A stretch of 64,000 nt of DNA from Pseudaeromonas paramecii. Lineage in GTDB: Bacteria > Pseudomonadota > Gammaproteobacteria > Enterobacterales > Aeromonadaceae. Location of the stretch: NCBI RefSeq assembly GCF_039540575.1, contig NZ_BAABFC010000004.1, forward strand, positions 11,810 through 75,809, written 5' to 3'. The notes under the pieces are model-generated. The model did no database searches. It worked only from the letters and a program-made list of their open reading frames with translations, and was not told the origin of the DNA. Positions 17,926 through 27,578 of this stretch are shown here, piece after piece. Position 1 is the stretch's first letter; the number at the start of each line of letters is the position of its first letter. The position numbers were made by a program, and so were the translations under genes.

Positions 17926-19974
17926 TTAGCCGCTGATGCCGGCCAGATGAAGCATAAAGGCATACTCCCGGGCCAAATCCTTCAGTTGGGCATAACGACC
18001 CGATTGACCACCGTGCCCGACCTCCATATCCATGCACAGCAAGAGCCAGTTGGAGTCGGTCTTATGGGCCCGCAACTTGGCCACCCACTTAGCCGGCTCC
18101 CAGTACTGCACCTGGGAGTCATGGAAGCCGCTCACCACCAGCAGGTGGGGATAGGCCTGGGCCTTGACCTGGTCATAGGGGCTGTAGGACTTGATGCGCC
18201 AATAGTCTTCCTCCTCCCGCGGATCCCCCCACTCGTCGTATTCGCCGGCGGTCAACGGCAGGCTCTCATCCAGCATGCTGGTGAGCACATCCACGAAGGG
18301 CACGGCCGCCACCACCCCAAGGTAGAGATCCGGGCGCTGATTCATCACGGCCCCCACCAGCAGGCCACCGGCACTGCCGCCCAAGGCAAATACCCGCTTG
18401 GGATCCCCCAGGCCGTCGGCCAATAGCCCCTCGGTCACATCGATGAAGTCGTTAAAGCTGTTGGCCTTGGACTCCAGCCGGCCCTGTTCGTACCAGTGGC
18501 GCCCCAGCTCCTCGCCACCGCGCACATGGGCGATGGCATAGATGAAGCCCCGATCCAGCAGGCTCAGGCGGGCAGCGTCGAACTCGGGATCCTCGCTCAG
18601 GCCATAGGCGCCGTAGCCGTACACCAGCAGGGGGGCCTGACGCAGATCCGCCAGATCCCGACGATAGACCAGGGAGACCGGCACCTGGGCACCGTCGCGG
18701 GCCGGCAGCAGCAGGCGCTGGCTGGTGTAGGCCTCGGCATCGAAATGGCCCAGCACCACCTGCTGCTTGAGCAGGCGTTGCGCGCCGCTGGCCAAGTCCA
18801 GGGCGTAGAGGCCGGCCGGCCGGGTCATGGCGCTGTAGCCGTAGCGGCACTCGCCACTGCCGGGGCATGGGTTGAAGCCCAGCCAGGTCACGTAGGCGGC
18901 ATCGGCAAACTGCAGGGTGCGTACCGGTTGCCCCTGGGCGTCCAGCTGGCGCAACCGGGTGAGGCCAGCCACCCGCTCCTCCACCAAAATGGCACTGTCG
19001 AACAGCTCGAAGTCCTGCAGCAGCACGGTGTCCTCCGGCCCCAGCAGGGTCTGCCACTGGCTTGGGCTGGCCTCCGCCGCCCGGTAGAGGCCAAAGTTGG
19101 CGCCATCGCGGTTGGAGCGGATGATCCAGTGACCGGCCAGATGGTCGAGGTAATACTCGTGGCCCTCCTGGCGCGGCAGCAGGCAGAGCGGCTGGCCCTC
19201 GGGGGCCGCCGTGGGCAGGCACCAGACTTCGGTGGTGAGGGTGCTCTCCAGGCAAATCAGCAAAAAGTGCTCTGAGCGGCTCAGATCCAGACTCAGGTAA
19301 AAGCTGTCGTCCGTCTCCTCATAGATGAGGCGATCCTGCGCCTGGGGCTCGCCCAGGGTATGGCACCAGAGCCGGCAGGGCAGCAGGGTCTCCTCATCCA
19401 GGGTGACATAAAACAGCTGCCGGCTGTCCGCCGCCCACACCAGCTCGCCGCTGGTGTTCTCCAGCACATCCGACCGCCACTCGCCATCGGCCAGATCCCG
19501 CACCTGCACGCGGTACTGGCGCCGCGCCCCCAGATCCTCGCTCACCGCCAGCAGGCGGTTGTCCGGGCTCACCGCCAGGCTGCCCAGCTGATAAAACGCC
19601 TGCCCCGCCGCCTGGACGTTGGCATCCAGCAGCAGCTCGGGCTTGGCCTCCAGATCCGGCAGCCGCTCGTAAATAGGGTGTTCTGCGCCGGCCTCGAAGC
19701 GGTGGCGATACCAGAAGCCCCGCAGCCAATAGGGCACCGACAGTTCGGTGGGCTGCAAGCGGCCCGCAATCTCGTCGTACAGGGTCTGCTGCAGTGGCTG
19801 CGTCTGCGCCAGCACCGCCTGGCTGTAGGCGTTTTCCGCCTCCAGATAGGCCCGCACCTCCGGGTCCTGACGACTGTCGTCCCGCAGCCAGAACCAGGGG
19901 TCCTGGCGCAGGTCACCGTGCTGCTCGTGGACATGGGGGTGGCGGGGGGCCAGAGGCGGTTGAATTCGAGTCAT
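17926..19974 (-). CDS. ptrB: Oligopeptidase B (prolyl oligopeptidase family, S9A)
   Basis: 682 residues from MTRIQPPLAPRHPH at 19974; the open frame runs 74 codons further upstream, but that extension is not family-like. An N-terminal beta-propeller domain (about 70-400) precedes an alpha/beta-hydrolase domain. The nucleophile Ser is in ALGGSAGGLL and the His in EVGHGGQSGR; the family Asp is in VVSGFHDSQVQY. The enzyme cleaves short peptides after Arg/Lys in the cytoplasm. Confidence 0.93.
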   Translation of the reverse strand: MTRIQPPLAPRHPHVHEQHGDLRQDPWFWLRDDSRQDPEVRAYLEAENAYSQAVLAQTQPLQQTLYDEIAGRLQPTELSVPYWLRGFWYRHRFEAGAEHPIYERLPDLEAKPELLLDANVQAAGQAFYQLGSLAVSPDNRLLAVSEDLGARRQYRVQVRDLADGEWRSDVLENTSGELVWAADSRQLFYVTLDEETLLPCRLWCHTLGEPQAQDRLIYEETDDSFYLSLDLSRSEHFLLICLESTLTTEVWCLPTAAPEGQPLCLLPRQEGHEYYLDHLAGHWIIRSNRDGANFGLYRAAEASPSQWQTLLGPEDTVLLQDFELFDSAILVEERVAGLTRLRQLDAQGQPVRTLQFADAAYVTWLGFNPCPGSGECRYGYSAMTRPAGLYALDLASGAQRLLKQQVVLGHFDAEAYTSQRLLLPARDGAQVPVSLVYRRDLADLRQAPLLVYGYGAYGLSEDPEFDAARLSLLDRGFIYAIAHVRGGEELGRHWYEQGRLESKANSFNDFIDVTEGLLADGLGDPKRVFALGGSAGGLLVGAVMNQRPDLYLGVVAAVPFVDVLTSMLDESLPLTAGEYDEWGDPREEEDYWRIKSYSPYDQVKAQAYPHLLVVSGFHDSQVQYWEPAKWVAKLRAHKTDSNWLLLCMDMEVGHGGQSGRYAQLKDLAREYAFMLHLAGISG

Positions 19975-20122
19975 ACGGCACTCATTGCTGGGGAGGAGAG
20001 ACAAGGCGCTCATGCTAGCAAAGGTCATCCGACAACCCCAGCGCAACCGGTGGCTGCGGTAGGCAAGCCGGGCAATTCCTGCTAGCGTGATCAAGTAGAT
20101 GTAGACCCGGATCCCTAAGTCG

Positions 20123-20719
20123 ATGAAGAAAGTGCTCGTCCTGTTCGCCCACCCCAGTTTCAACCGTTCCGTGGCCAACAAGGCCCTGCTGGCCACCCTG
20201 CGCCAGATGGAAGGGGTGACGATACACGACCTCTATCAGCAGTATCCCAGCATGTTCATCGACCCGGCCCGGGAGCAGCGCCTGCTGCGGGAGCATGACA
20301 TCATCGTCTTCCAGCACCCCTTCTACTGGTATTCCAGTCCCGCCATCCTCAAGGAGTGGATGGATCAGGTGCTGGAATACGGCTTCGCCTTCGGCCCCGA
20401 GGGCCGCGCCCTGCATGGCAAGCTGCTGCTGTCGGTGATCACCACGGGCGGCAGCCGCGAGTCCTACGACCCCCACGGCCACAATCGCCATCCCATCACC
20501 GACTACCTGCTGCCCTTTAAGCAGAGTGCCTGGCTGTGCGGCATGCACTGGCTGCCGCCCTTCGTGGTCTATGCCTATCACAGCCTGTCGGACGGCGAGC
20601 ACCTGCCGGTGGTCACCCGCCAGCTCCGCCAGCTGCTGCTGGCCCTGCAGGAAGATCGGCTCACCCTGGCCCAGTGCCAGCAGGCCCATACCCTCACCGA
20701 TCTGCTGGAGGTGCTGTAA
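20123..20719 (+). CDS. kefG: KefF/KefG-family NAD(P)H oxidoreductase, K+ efflux ancillary protein
   Basis: 198-residue flavodoxin-fold protein: VLVLFAHPSFNRSVANKALL at the FMN-binding end, FQHPFYWYSSPAILKEWMD and LLSVITTGG further in. KefF/KefG bind the cytoplasmic side of Kef antiporters and activate them. The next gene starts directly after its stop. KefF versus KefG is not resolved by eye; kefG is used because of the classic kefG-kefB order. Confidence 0.8.
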   Translation: MKKVLVLFAHPSFNRSVANKALLATLRQMEGVTIHDLYQQYPSMFIDPAREQRLLREHDIIVFQHPFYWYSSPAILKEWMDQVLEYGFAFGPEGRALHGKLLLSVITTGGSRESYDPHGHNRHPITDYLLPFKQSAWLCGMHWLPPFVVYAYHSLSDGEHLPVVTRQLRQLLLALQEDRLTLAQCQQAHTLTDLLEVL

Positions 20720-22606
20720 ATGGAGCATGGTCTGCTGCTGAGCGCCTTCATCTTCCTGAGCGCCGCCGTCATCTCGGTGCCCATCGCCCGTCGCCTGGGG
20801 CTGGGTTCCGTGCTGGGCTACCTGATCGCCGGGGTGCTGATCGGCCCCTTCCTGCTGAATCTGGTGGGGGACGCCAACCACGTGATGCACGTGGCGGAGT
20901 TCGGCGTGGTGTTGATGCTGTTTCTCATCGGCCTGGAGCTCAAACCGGCCCTGCTGTGGCAGCTCAAGGGCCCCATTCTGGGGGCCGGCGGCAGTCAGGT
21001 GCTGCTCACCACCGCCGTGGTGGGGGTGGTGGCCCTGGTGCTGGGCCTCTCCTGGCGCCAATCGGTGGCCGTGGGCATGATACTGGCCCTCTCCTCCACC
21101 GCCATCGTGCTGCAGAGCCTCAACGAGCGCCGCCTGTTGAAGACGGAGGCGGGCCAGACCAGCTTCGCCGTGCTGCTGTTCCAGGACATCGCCGTCATTC
21201 CCATGCTGGCCCTGCTGCCCCTGTTGGCCACCCAGGCGCCGGCGGAGCTGAGCAATACGGTGGGCGGCTGGCAGGATGGCCTGCTGGTGGCCGCTGTCAT
21301 CTTCGGCATCGTGCTGGGGGGCCATTACCTGATGCGCCCCGTGTTCCGCTTCATCGCCCAATCCGGCATGCGGGAGATCTTCGTCGCCGCCGCCCTGCTG
21401 CTGGTCATCCTCATCACCTTGGCCATGCAATGGGTGGGGCTCTCCCCCGCATTGGGCACCTTCCTGGCGGGGGTGGTCTTGGCGGAGAGCGAGTACCGCC
21501 ATGAGCTGGAAGCCAACATAGAGCCGTTCAAGGGGCTGCTGCTGGGCCTCTTCTTCATCTCGGTGGGGGCCGGCATCGACTTTGACCTGTTTGCCGAGCA
21601 GCCGCTGATGGTGCTGGGGCTGCTGGGGCTGCTGCTGTTCATCAAGTTCGCCGTGCTGCAGGGGGTGGGGGGCATCTCCCGTCTGACCCCGGGCCACCGC
21701 TGGACCTTCGCCCTCTCCCTGGCCCAGGGCAGCGAATTTGCCTTCGTGCTCTTCTCCTACGCCGGCCAGGTGAACCTCTTCTCCCGCGCCCTCACCGATA
21801 CCCTGATCCTGGTGGTGGCCCTCTCCATGGCCCTGACTCCCTTGTTGCTGATCCTGAACGAGCGGCTGATCCAGGGCCGCTGGCAGCGGGAGCAGGAGGC
21901 CCCGGAGGCCGACACCATAGACGACAACGACAACCCGGTGATCATCGTCGGCTTCGGTCGTTTCGGGCAGATCGTCGGCCGCCTGCTGCATGCCCACGGC
22001 ATCGGCACCACGGTATTGGACAACGACGTGGGCCACATAGAGATGCTGCGAAAGCACGGCTACAAGGTGTTCTACGGCGATGCCGACCGGCTGGATCTGC
22101 TCTACGCCGCCGGCGCCCACAAGGCCCGCCTGCTGGTGGTGGCGGTGAGCAACCAGGCCAAGTCTGTCGCCGTGTGCGAGCTGGCCCACAAGCACTTCCC
22201 CCAGCTCAAGCTGCTGGTGCGGGCGGTGGACCGGCCCCATGCCCACCAGCTGCTGCAGCTGGGGGTGGACATGATCTACCGGGAGACGGTGGGCTCGGCG
22301 GTGGATCTGGGGGTGGCGGCCCTGCAGTCCCTGGGCATCCGCGCCAATCAGGCCTGGCGGGCCGGCCAGACCTTCAAGCAGCATGACGAGAAGCTGCTGC
22401 GGGAGCAGACCGCCTTCCTCGACGACGAGAACATGTACATCACCAAGAGCGTGCAGTATCGCCACATACTGGCGGAGATGCTCAGAGCCAACCAGGAGGA
22501 CAGACGCAGCGAGCTGATGTCTGCCTGGGAGAACGATCTGGAGGAGCAGACCCGCCAACCCCACCCCGATGATCCACCCGAGAATGAGCCAAAGGAGCCC
22601 AGATGA
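20720..22606 (+). CDS. Glutathione-regulated K+/H+ antiporter, KefB/KefC family
   Basis: 628 residues. An N-terminal CPA2 exchanger domain with about 12 helices (1-385) includes LFQDIAVIPMLALLPLLA and the regulatory loop HELEANIEPFKG, where KefC has HALESDIEP. A cytosolic RCK_N domain (about 398-515) has the Rossmann motif IIVGFGRFGQIVGRLL. These proteins release K+ and acidify the cell when glutathione adducts bind. Coupled to the ancillary protein upstream and overlapping sirB2 downstream. KefB or KefC orthology uncertain, KefC-like loop favoured. Confidence 0.9.
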   Translation: MEHGLLLSAFIFLSAAVISVPIARRLGLGSVLGYLIAGVLIGPFLLNLVGDANHVMHVAEFGVVLMLFLIGLELKPALLWQLKGPILGAGGSQVLLTTAVVGVVALVLGLSWRQSVAVGMILALSSTAIVLQSLNERRLLKTEAGQTSFAVLLFQDIAVIPMLALLPLLATQAPAELSNTVGGWQDGLLVAAVIFGIVLGGHYLMRPVFRFIAQSGMREIFVAAALLLVILITLAMQWVGLSPALGTFLAGVVLAESEYRHELEANIEPFKGLLLGLFFISVGAGIDFDLFAEQPLMVLGLLGLLLFIKFAVLQGVGGISRLTPGHRWTFALSLAQGSEFAFVLFSYAGQVNLFSRALTDTLILVVALSMALTPLLLILNERLIQGRWQREQEAPEADTIDDNDNPVIIVGFGRFGQIVGRLLHAHGIGTTVLDNDVGHIEMLRKHGYKVFYGDADRLDLLYAAGAHKARLLVVAVSNQAKSVAVCELAHKHFPQLKLLVRAVDRPHAHQLLQLGVDMIYRETVGSAVDLGVAALQSLGIRANQAWRAGQTFKQHDEKLLREQTAFLDDENMYITKSVQYRHILAEMLRANQEDRRSELMSAWENDLEEQTRQPHPDDPPENEPKEPR

Positions 22607-22983
22607 GTTACCTTGCCCTAAAACATGCCCACGTGTTGTTTGTTGTCGTGAGCCTGCTGCTGTTCGCCGGCCGCTGGCTGACGGGCCTGCTGGGAGGTAA
22701 CTGGCGCCGCCGCCGCTGGCTGCGCATCCTGCCCCATATCAACGACACCCTGCTGCTGAGTGCCGCCGTGGCCATGGTGCTGCAGATCCACCGCTACCCC
22801 TTCGTCAACAGCAGCGTACTCACCGCCAAGGTGCTGGCCCTGCTACTCTACATCATACTCGGCCACAAGGCCCTGGCCCGGGGTCGCTCCCTGGCCGGCC
22901 TGGGCTGGGGGCTGGCCGCCCTGGCCAGCGTCGGCTATATCATCGGGGTGGCGGTCACCAAGCAGGTGCTGCCCTGGGCCTAA
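22603..22983 (+). CDS. SirB2-family membrane protein
   Basis: 126 residues, four hydrophobic helices, starting MSYLALKHAHVLFVVVSLLLF and with the family's LPHINDTLLLSAAVAM. Overlaps the end of the Kef antiporter gene by four bases. The family has no firmly established biochemical function. Confidence 0.85.
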   Translation: MSYLALKHAHVLFVVVSLLLFAGRWLTGLLGGNWRRRRWLRILPHINDTLLLSAAVAMVLQIHRYPFVNSSVLTAKVLALLLYIILGHKALARGRSLAGLGWGLAALASVGYIIGVAVTKQVLPWA

Positions 22984-23004
22984 CCCCCTTGCATCCCAAA
23001 TAAC

Positions 23005-23029
23005 AAACGGCGCCTCGGCGCCGTTTTTG
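23005..23029 (+). terminator. Terminator of the kef-sirB2 operon
   Basis: AACGGCGCC/GGCGCCGTT stem with TTTTTGTT tail. Confidence 0.9.
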
Positions 23030-23149
23030 TTCCGCCCCAATGAATAACCCTGGGCGCCACCATCAAGACAATGCGGGTATATGACTTCGCCAGTCCAGGC
23101 TGTTTATCCGTATCCCAAACAACGCTCTGCTCTGTATCAGACGGATCTC

Positions 23150-23390
23150 AGGAGTTTGCTAACCCTATCCCATCCCTTGCCGCTGACTGAGGAGAGCGCC
23201 GCGGCTCGGTCGCGAGGCAGGGAAGCCGAGCGAGTTATCGCCGTGTCGGGAACTCGTCGATAACGACCGATAAGCCGAGGCGCTGGACGAGGGAACCCGA
23301 AGGGTCAGCGGGTAGGGATTGCCGGGGATTGCCAAGGGGGACGGCACAGTCCCCCTTGGCCCGCCACCGCCAAGCCGAACCATGAAAAAG
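23150..23390. repeat. Dispersed intergenic repeat, copy 1
   Basis: Non-coding stretch in the 523-bp gap between sirB2 and the molbindin gene. It shares blocks such as GCGAGGCAGG, GTCGGGAAC-CGTCGAT, GCCGGGGATTGC-AAGGGGG and CCGCCAAGC with the region 44218-44573, in the same orientation. About 75-80% identity over the shared blocks. No ORF in it looks real. Confidence 0.6.
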
Positions 23391-23506
23391 CACAGAAGCG
23401 GGCAAGGGCGGGACGGACAACAGACGACTCGAAACAACCAGAGCCGATAAAAAGCACAGAGGTGATATACCCCTCACTTGAAACAGCCCCTTCTGGGGCT
23501 AACCAC

Positions 23507-23935
23507 TCAGACCGGTACGCCCAGGATCACCTGGCTGGCCTTGAACAGCACGCTGGCGTGCTTGCCGGCGGTCAGCTGCATCTCGGCCACCGCCTCGTTG
23601 GTCACCACCGCCTTCACCTGGCTGCCGCCGGGGAGGGTCACCACCACCTCGCTGTTCACCGCGCCGGGCACCACGGCGGAAACGCTGCCGCTTAAGTGGT
23701 TGCGGGCGCTGAAACGCAGGCCGCTCTCGTCCGCCAGCACCATGATGCCGGGCGCCTTGACGAACGCCTTGGCGACCTTACCCACCGCCAGCCCCAGGGT
23801 CTTGACGCTGGTCTCGGTGACCACGGCGACGATAGTGTCGCCACCGTCTGTGGTCAGACTCACCTCGGCATGAACCGGGCCTTCGGTGATGGCACTGATT
23901 TTGCCTTCAAATACGTTACGGGCGCTGATGCTCAT
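23507..23935 (-). CDS. Mop-type molybdopterin/molybdate-binding protein (di-Mop molbindin)
   Basis: 142 residues from MSISARNVFEGKI at 23935, which has AAGGAG six bases upstream; an ATG 15 codons earlier lacks support. Two tandem Mop/TOBE repeats (about 5-68 and 74-139), each with SARN-x-GxVSAV and NSEV/HAEV signatures. Such molbindins store or buffer molybdate in the cytoplasm. Divergent from modE, consistent with molybdate control. Confidence 0.88.
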   Translation of the reverse strand: MSISARNVFEGKISAITEGPVHAEVSLTTDGGDTIVAVVTETSVKTLGLAVGKVAKAFVKAPGIMVLADESGLRFSARNHLSGSVSAVVPGAVNSEVVVTLPGGSQVKAVVTNEAVAEMQLTAGKHASVLFKASQVILGVPV

Positions 23936-24070
23936 GGGGAACTCCTTGTGAAGAATGCGCAAGCGATGCACGGACGCCACCGGCGTTATGCTGAGAAAAA
24001 CATATCGAAATCAAGTGACTTCAAGGGGAGACTACGCCTTGGCGCCATATGATTACCAGCATAGCGACCC

Positions 24071-24112
24071 GGTTTATTGGTTTTGCAGTAAAACCGCCAA
24101 ACCCGTTATATA
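24071..24112. promoter_or_regulatory. Nested inverted repeat and ModE-like half site before modE
   Basis: GGTTT-ATT-GGTTTT-GCAGT-AAAACC-GCC-AAACC forms a nested 33-bp dyad (24071-24103), followed at 24104 by CGTTATATA, which is half of the E. coli ModE operator. It sits in the divergent promoter space of the molbindin and modE genes. Confidence 0.45.
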
Positions 24113-24121
24113 GGACACAAC

Positions 24122-24958
24122 ATGTCGACATCTTCCCAACCACCCCGTCTGCTGGGGGAGCTGAAACTCTGTACCGAGGTGGGCCCCTTCCTGGGGGACA
24201 CCCGCATCCGTCTGCTGGAGGCCATCGACCGGCTGGGCTCCCTTAGCCAGGCGGCCAAATCCCTGCCGCTGTCCTACCGCGCCGCCTGGGATGCCCTGGA
24301 TGACATGAACAACCTGGCCGAGTCGCCTCTGGTGATCCGCACCACAGGCGGCAAGCAGGGCGGCGGTACCCAGCTCACCCCCTATGGTCGGCAGATAGTG
24401 GCCCTGTTTCGTGCCATGGAGGCGGAATACCAGCAGACCCTGGCCAGGCTGCAACAGGCCCTGCCCAAGCCGGATCCCGCCGGCGGCCCCGCCGAGGTGC
24501 GGGATCTGCGCCGCCTGATCCGCCGCCTCTCCTTGAAGAGCAGTGCCCGCAACCAGTTCATCGGCACCGTGGTGGCCATGCGCACCGGTCCCGTGGACTT
24601 CGAGGTGAGCCTGGAGCTGGATGACCGGCAGCAGATCCACTCGGTGATCACCCGGGAGTCCGCCGAAAGCATGGGGCTGCAGCTGGGCGGCGAGGTGTAC
24701 GCCCTGATCAAGTCCCACTCTGTGCTGCTGGTGACCGAAGCCGGGCTGCGGCTATCGCCGCGCAACCAGCTGTGGGGCGAGATCACCCGCATCCACAACG
24801 GGCCGGTGAACAGCGAGGTGGTGCTGGCCCTGCCCGGCGGCAAGCACCTGTGTGCCGTCATCACCCGGGGAAGCGTGGATCAACTGGGCCTCACCGAAGG
24901 CATGGCCGCCTGCGGCGCCTTCAAGGCCTCGGCCGTGTTACTGTGCAGTCACGATTAA
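24122..24958 (+). CDS. modE: Molybdate-responsive transcriptional regulator ModE
   Basis: 278 residues: N-terminal LysR-like winged helix (about 15-125) with LEAIDRLGSLSQAAKSLPLSYRAAW, written here in parts (LSQAAKSLPLSYRAAWDALD), and a C-terminal pair of Mop/TOBE domains (about 138-275) with SSARNQFIG and LSPRNQLWGEI. Molybdate binding makes ModE a DNA-binding repressor of mod genes. First gene of modE-modD-modB-modC; 15 bp precede modD. Confidence 0.94.
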   Translation: MSTSSQPPRLLGELKLCTEVGPFLGDTRIRLLEAIDRLGSLSQAAKSLPLSYRAAWDALDDMNNLAESPLVIRTTGGKQGGGTQLTPYGRQIVALFRAMEAEYQQTLARLQQALPKPDPAGGPAEVRDLRRLIRRLSLKSSARNQFIGTVVAMRTGPVDFEVSLELDDRQQIHSVITRESAESMGLQLGGEVYALIKSHSVLLVTEAGLRLSPRNQLWGEITRIHNGPVNSEVVLALPGGKHLCAVITRGSVDQLGLTEGMAACGAFKASAVLLCSHD

Positions 24959-24973
24959 CAGGACGTTCCTCAC

Positions 24974-25819
24974 ATGGATGTAGTACTCAGCGATAACCAA
25001 CTGCAGGCCCTGCTGGCCGACGACGTGCCCTATGGCGATCTCACCAGCCAGGCCCTGCCCCTGAGCCCGGCCCCGGCCTGGATGCATTTTTACGCCCGGG
25101 TGGCCATGACCGTCTGCGGTACCGAAGAGGTGGCACGCCTGTGTGAGCTGCACGGCCTGAGCCCAGCGCTGCATGCCCCCTCCGGCCAGGTCGCCCCCCC
25201 CGGCACCCTGCTGCTGGCGGTACAGGGGACGCCGGTCACCCTGCTCAAGCTGTGGAAGGCCAGCCAGATCCTGCTGGAGTGGGCGGCGGGCCTGGCCAGC
25301 GCCACCGCCGAGATAGTGGCGGCGGCCGGCGGCGTGCCGGTGGCCTGCACCCGCAAGCAGACCCCGGGCAGCAAGGCCATGAGCGTCAAGGCGGTGCGGG
25401 CCGGTGGCGGCATCGTCCATCGCCTGGGGCTGTCCGAGAGCCTGCTGCTGTTCGCCGAACACCGCCAGTTTCTGGCCGAGGCGCCCGAGGTCACCCTGGC
25501 CCGGCTGGCCCGCCAGCACCCGGAGCAACGCCGCAGCGTCGAGGTGCACGATCTGGACGACGCCCGCACCTGGATCGCCGCCGGCGCCGAGATGCTGCAG
25601 CTGGACAAGTTCTCCCCCAGCGAGGTGGCCCAGTGCCTGGCCCTCTGCCAGGAGCTGGGCCGCCGGCCGCTCATCGCCGCGGCGGGCGGGGTGAATGCCG
25701 GCAACGCCAAAGCCTATGCCGCCGCCGGCGCCGATCTGCTGGTGACCTCGGCGCCCTACTGGGCCAAGCCGCGGGATGTGCAGGTGCGCTTCACCCCGGC
25801 CACCGAGGCGAGCCTATGA
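24974..25819 (+). CDS. modD: ModD, nicotinate-nucleotide pyrophosphorylase-like molybdenum protein
   Basis: 281 residues of the QPRTase (NadC-like) fold: VPYGDLTSQALPLSP, TRKQTPGSKAMSVKAVRAGG and HDLDDARTWIAAGAEMLQLD. ModD occurs in molybdate operons of Rhodobacter-type organisms; its reaction is not settled. Placement between modE and modB supports ModD over NadC. Overlaps modB by four bases. Confidence 0.87.
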   Translation: MDVVLSDNQLQALLADDVPYGDLTSQALPLSPAPAWMHFYARVAMTVCGTEEVARLCELHGLSPALHAPSGQVAPPGTLLLAVQGTPVTLLKLWKASQILLEWAAGLASATAEIVAAAGGVPVACTRKQTPGSKAMSVKAVRAGGGIVHRLGLSESLLLFAEHRQFLAEAPEVTLARLARQHPEQRRSVEVHDLDDARTWIAAGAEMLQLDKFSPSEVAQCLALCQELGRRPLIAAAGGVNAGNAKAYAAAGADLLVTSAPYWAKPRDVQVRFTPATEASL

Positions 25820-26493
25820 GTCCGATGGACTGGCAGGCCCTGCTCATCACCCTGAAGATGGCGGTGCTGGCCACTAGCCTGTTGCTGCTGCTGGCCACCC
25901 CCCTGGCCTGGTGGCTGGCCACCACCGCCTCCCGCTGGCGCCCCTGGATCAGCACCCTCACCACCCTGCCCATGGTGCTGCCCCCCACGGTACTGGGCTT
26001 CTACCTGCTGATCCTGATGGGCCCGAGCGGCCCCCTGGGTCGCCTGACCGAGACGCTGGGGCTGGGCACCCTGCCCTTCACCTTCACCGGTATCGTGCTG
26101 GGCAGCGTGGTGCACTCCCTGCCCTTCGTGGTCCAGCCGCTGCAGAACGCCTTCGCCGCCATCGGCCCCCGCCCCCTGGAGGTGGCCGCCACCCTGCGGG
26201 CCGGCCCCTGGGACACCTTCTGCTCGGTGGTGCTGCCCCTGGCCCGTCCGGGCTTCATCACCGCCGGGGTGCTGGGCTTCTGCCACGCCATCGGCGAGTT
26301 CGGCGTGGTGCTGATGATAGGCGGCAACATCCCCGGCAAGACCCGGGTGCTCTCCACCCAGATCTACAACCATGTGGAGGCGCTGGAATACGCCCAGGCC
26401 CACTGGCTGGCCGGCGGCATGGTGCTGTTCGCCGCCCTGGGGCTGCTGCTGATCTACGGCTTCGGCCAACCGCGCCACGGAGGCCGGCCATGA
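25816..26493 (+). CDS. modB: Molybdate ABC transporter permease ModB
   Basis: 225 residues, five to six helices, starting MSPMDWQALLITLKMAVLAT. The EAA-type loop is LEVAATLRAGPWDTFCSVVLPLARPG and, in parts, GEFGVVLMIGGNIPGKT follows, as in ModB. The ATG overlaps the modD stop and its stop overlaps the modC start. Confidence 0.93.
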   Translation: MSPMDWQALLITLKMAVLATSLLLLLATPLAWWLATTASRWRPWISTLTTLPMVLPPTVLGFYLLILMGPSGPLGRLTETLGLGTLPFTFTGIVLGSVVHSLPFVVQPLQNAFAAIGPRPLEVAATLRAGPWDTFCSVVLPLARPGFITAGVLGFCHAIGEFGVVLMIGGNIPGKTRVLSTQIYNHVEALEYAQAHWLAGGMVLFAALGLLLIYGFGQPRHGGRP

Positions 26494-27560
26494 GTCAGAT
26501 AGAGGCGCAGTTTCGCGTGGTGCGGGACGGTTTCACCCTGGATGTGGCCCTGAGCCTGCCCGGTGAAGGCATCAGCGCCCTGTTCGGTCCCTCCGGCTCC
26601 GGCAAGACCAGCTGCCTGCGGGCCATCGCCGGCCTGGAGCAGCTGCCCGGCCGCCTGCAGGTGGGGGACGAGATCTGGCAGGACGACAGCCGCGGCCTGT
26701 TTGTGCCGCCCCATCGGCGAGCCATCGGCTACGTGTTCCAGGAGGCCAGCCTGTTCCCCCACCTGAGCGTGCGGCAGAACCTGGATTACGGCCGCCGCCG
26801 GCTGGCCGCCGGTGTCCCCCGGGGCGACCTGGAAGAGACGGCCGAACTGCTGGGTATCCGTCCCCTGCTGGATCGGACGCCCCACAGCCTGTCCGGCGGT
26901 GAGCGCCAGCGAGCCGCCATCGCCCGGGCCCTGCTGTGCGCCCCGCGCCTGCTGTTGATGGACGAGCCCCTGGCGGCGCTGGATCTCAAGCGCAAGCAGG
27001 AGATCTTGCCCTACCTGGAGCGGCTGCATCAGGAGCTGGCCATCCCGCTGATCTACGTCAGCCACGCGCCGGACGAGGTGGCCCGGCTGGCGGATCACCT
27101 GGTGCTGCTCAACCAGGGTAGCGTGGTGGCCAGCGGCCCCCTCACAGAGACACTGGCGCGGCTGGATCTGCCGCCGGCCTTCGCCGACGACGTGGGGGTG
27201 GTGTGGACCACCCGGCTGGCCGGTCACGCCGATGACGGCCTCTCGCAGCTGACGGTACCCGGTGGCGAGCTGTGGGTGGCCGAGCGCCGCGAGCCCTTGG
27301 GCACGCCCCTGCGCTGCCGCATCCATGCCCGGGATGTGAGCCTCTCCCTGACCCGGGCGGCGGACTCCAGCATCCTCAACCTGCTGCCGGCCACAGTGGA
27401 AGCCCTGGCCCCGGCGGACACCCCGGGCCATGTGCTGGTGCGGCTGGCCCTGGGACCCACGCCCCTGCTGGCCCGCATCACGGCCCGCTCCGCCCACCAG
27501 CTGGCCCTCGCGCCGGGCATGGCGCTGTGGGCCCAGATCAAGGCGGTGGCCCTGCTGTAG
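26490..27560 (+). CDS. modC: Molybdate ABC transporter ATPase ModC
   Basis: 356 residues. ABC domain with Walker A GPSGSGKTS, signature LSGGERQR, Walker B LLLMDEPLAALD; C-terminal TOBE/Mop domain (about 285-350) that can bind molybdate. Partners with ModB and periplasmic ModA. It ends the modEDBC operon, followed by a terminator. The start overlaps the modB stop (ATGA). Confidence 0.94.
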   Translation: MSQIEAQFRVVRDGFTLDVALSLPGEGISALFGPSGSGKTSCLRAIAGLEQLPGRLQVGDEIWQDDSRGLFVPPHRRAIGYVFQEASLFPHLSVRQNLDYGRRRLAAGVPRGDLEETAELLGIRPLLDRTPHSLSGGERQRAAIARALLCAPRLLLMDEPLAALDLKRKQEILPYLERLHQELAIPLIYVSHAPDEVARLADHLVLLNQGSVVASGPLTETLARLDLPPAFADDVGVVWTTRLAGHADDGLSQLTVPGGELWVAERREPLGTPLRCRIHARDVSLSLTRAADSSILNLLPATVEALAPADTPGHVLVRLALGPTPLLARITARSAHQLALAPGMALWAQIKAVALL

Positions 27561-27578
27561 CGGCGGATCCACAAAAAC

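Noticed and set aside
20015..22564. 849-codon ORF antisense to the Kef antiporter gene
   Set aside because: Low-complexity His/Gln/Gly-rich translation, exactly opposite a well-supported gene; a typical shadow frame at high GC.
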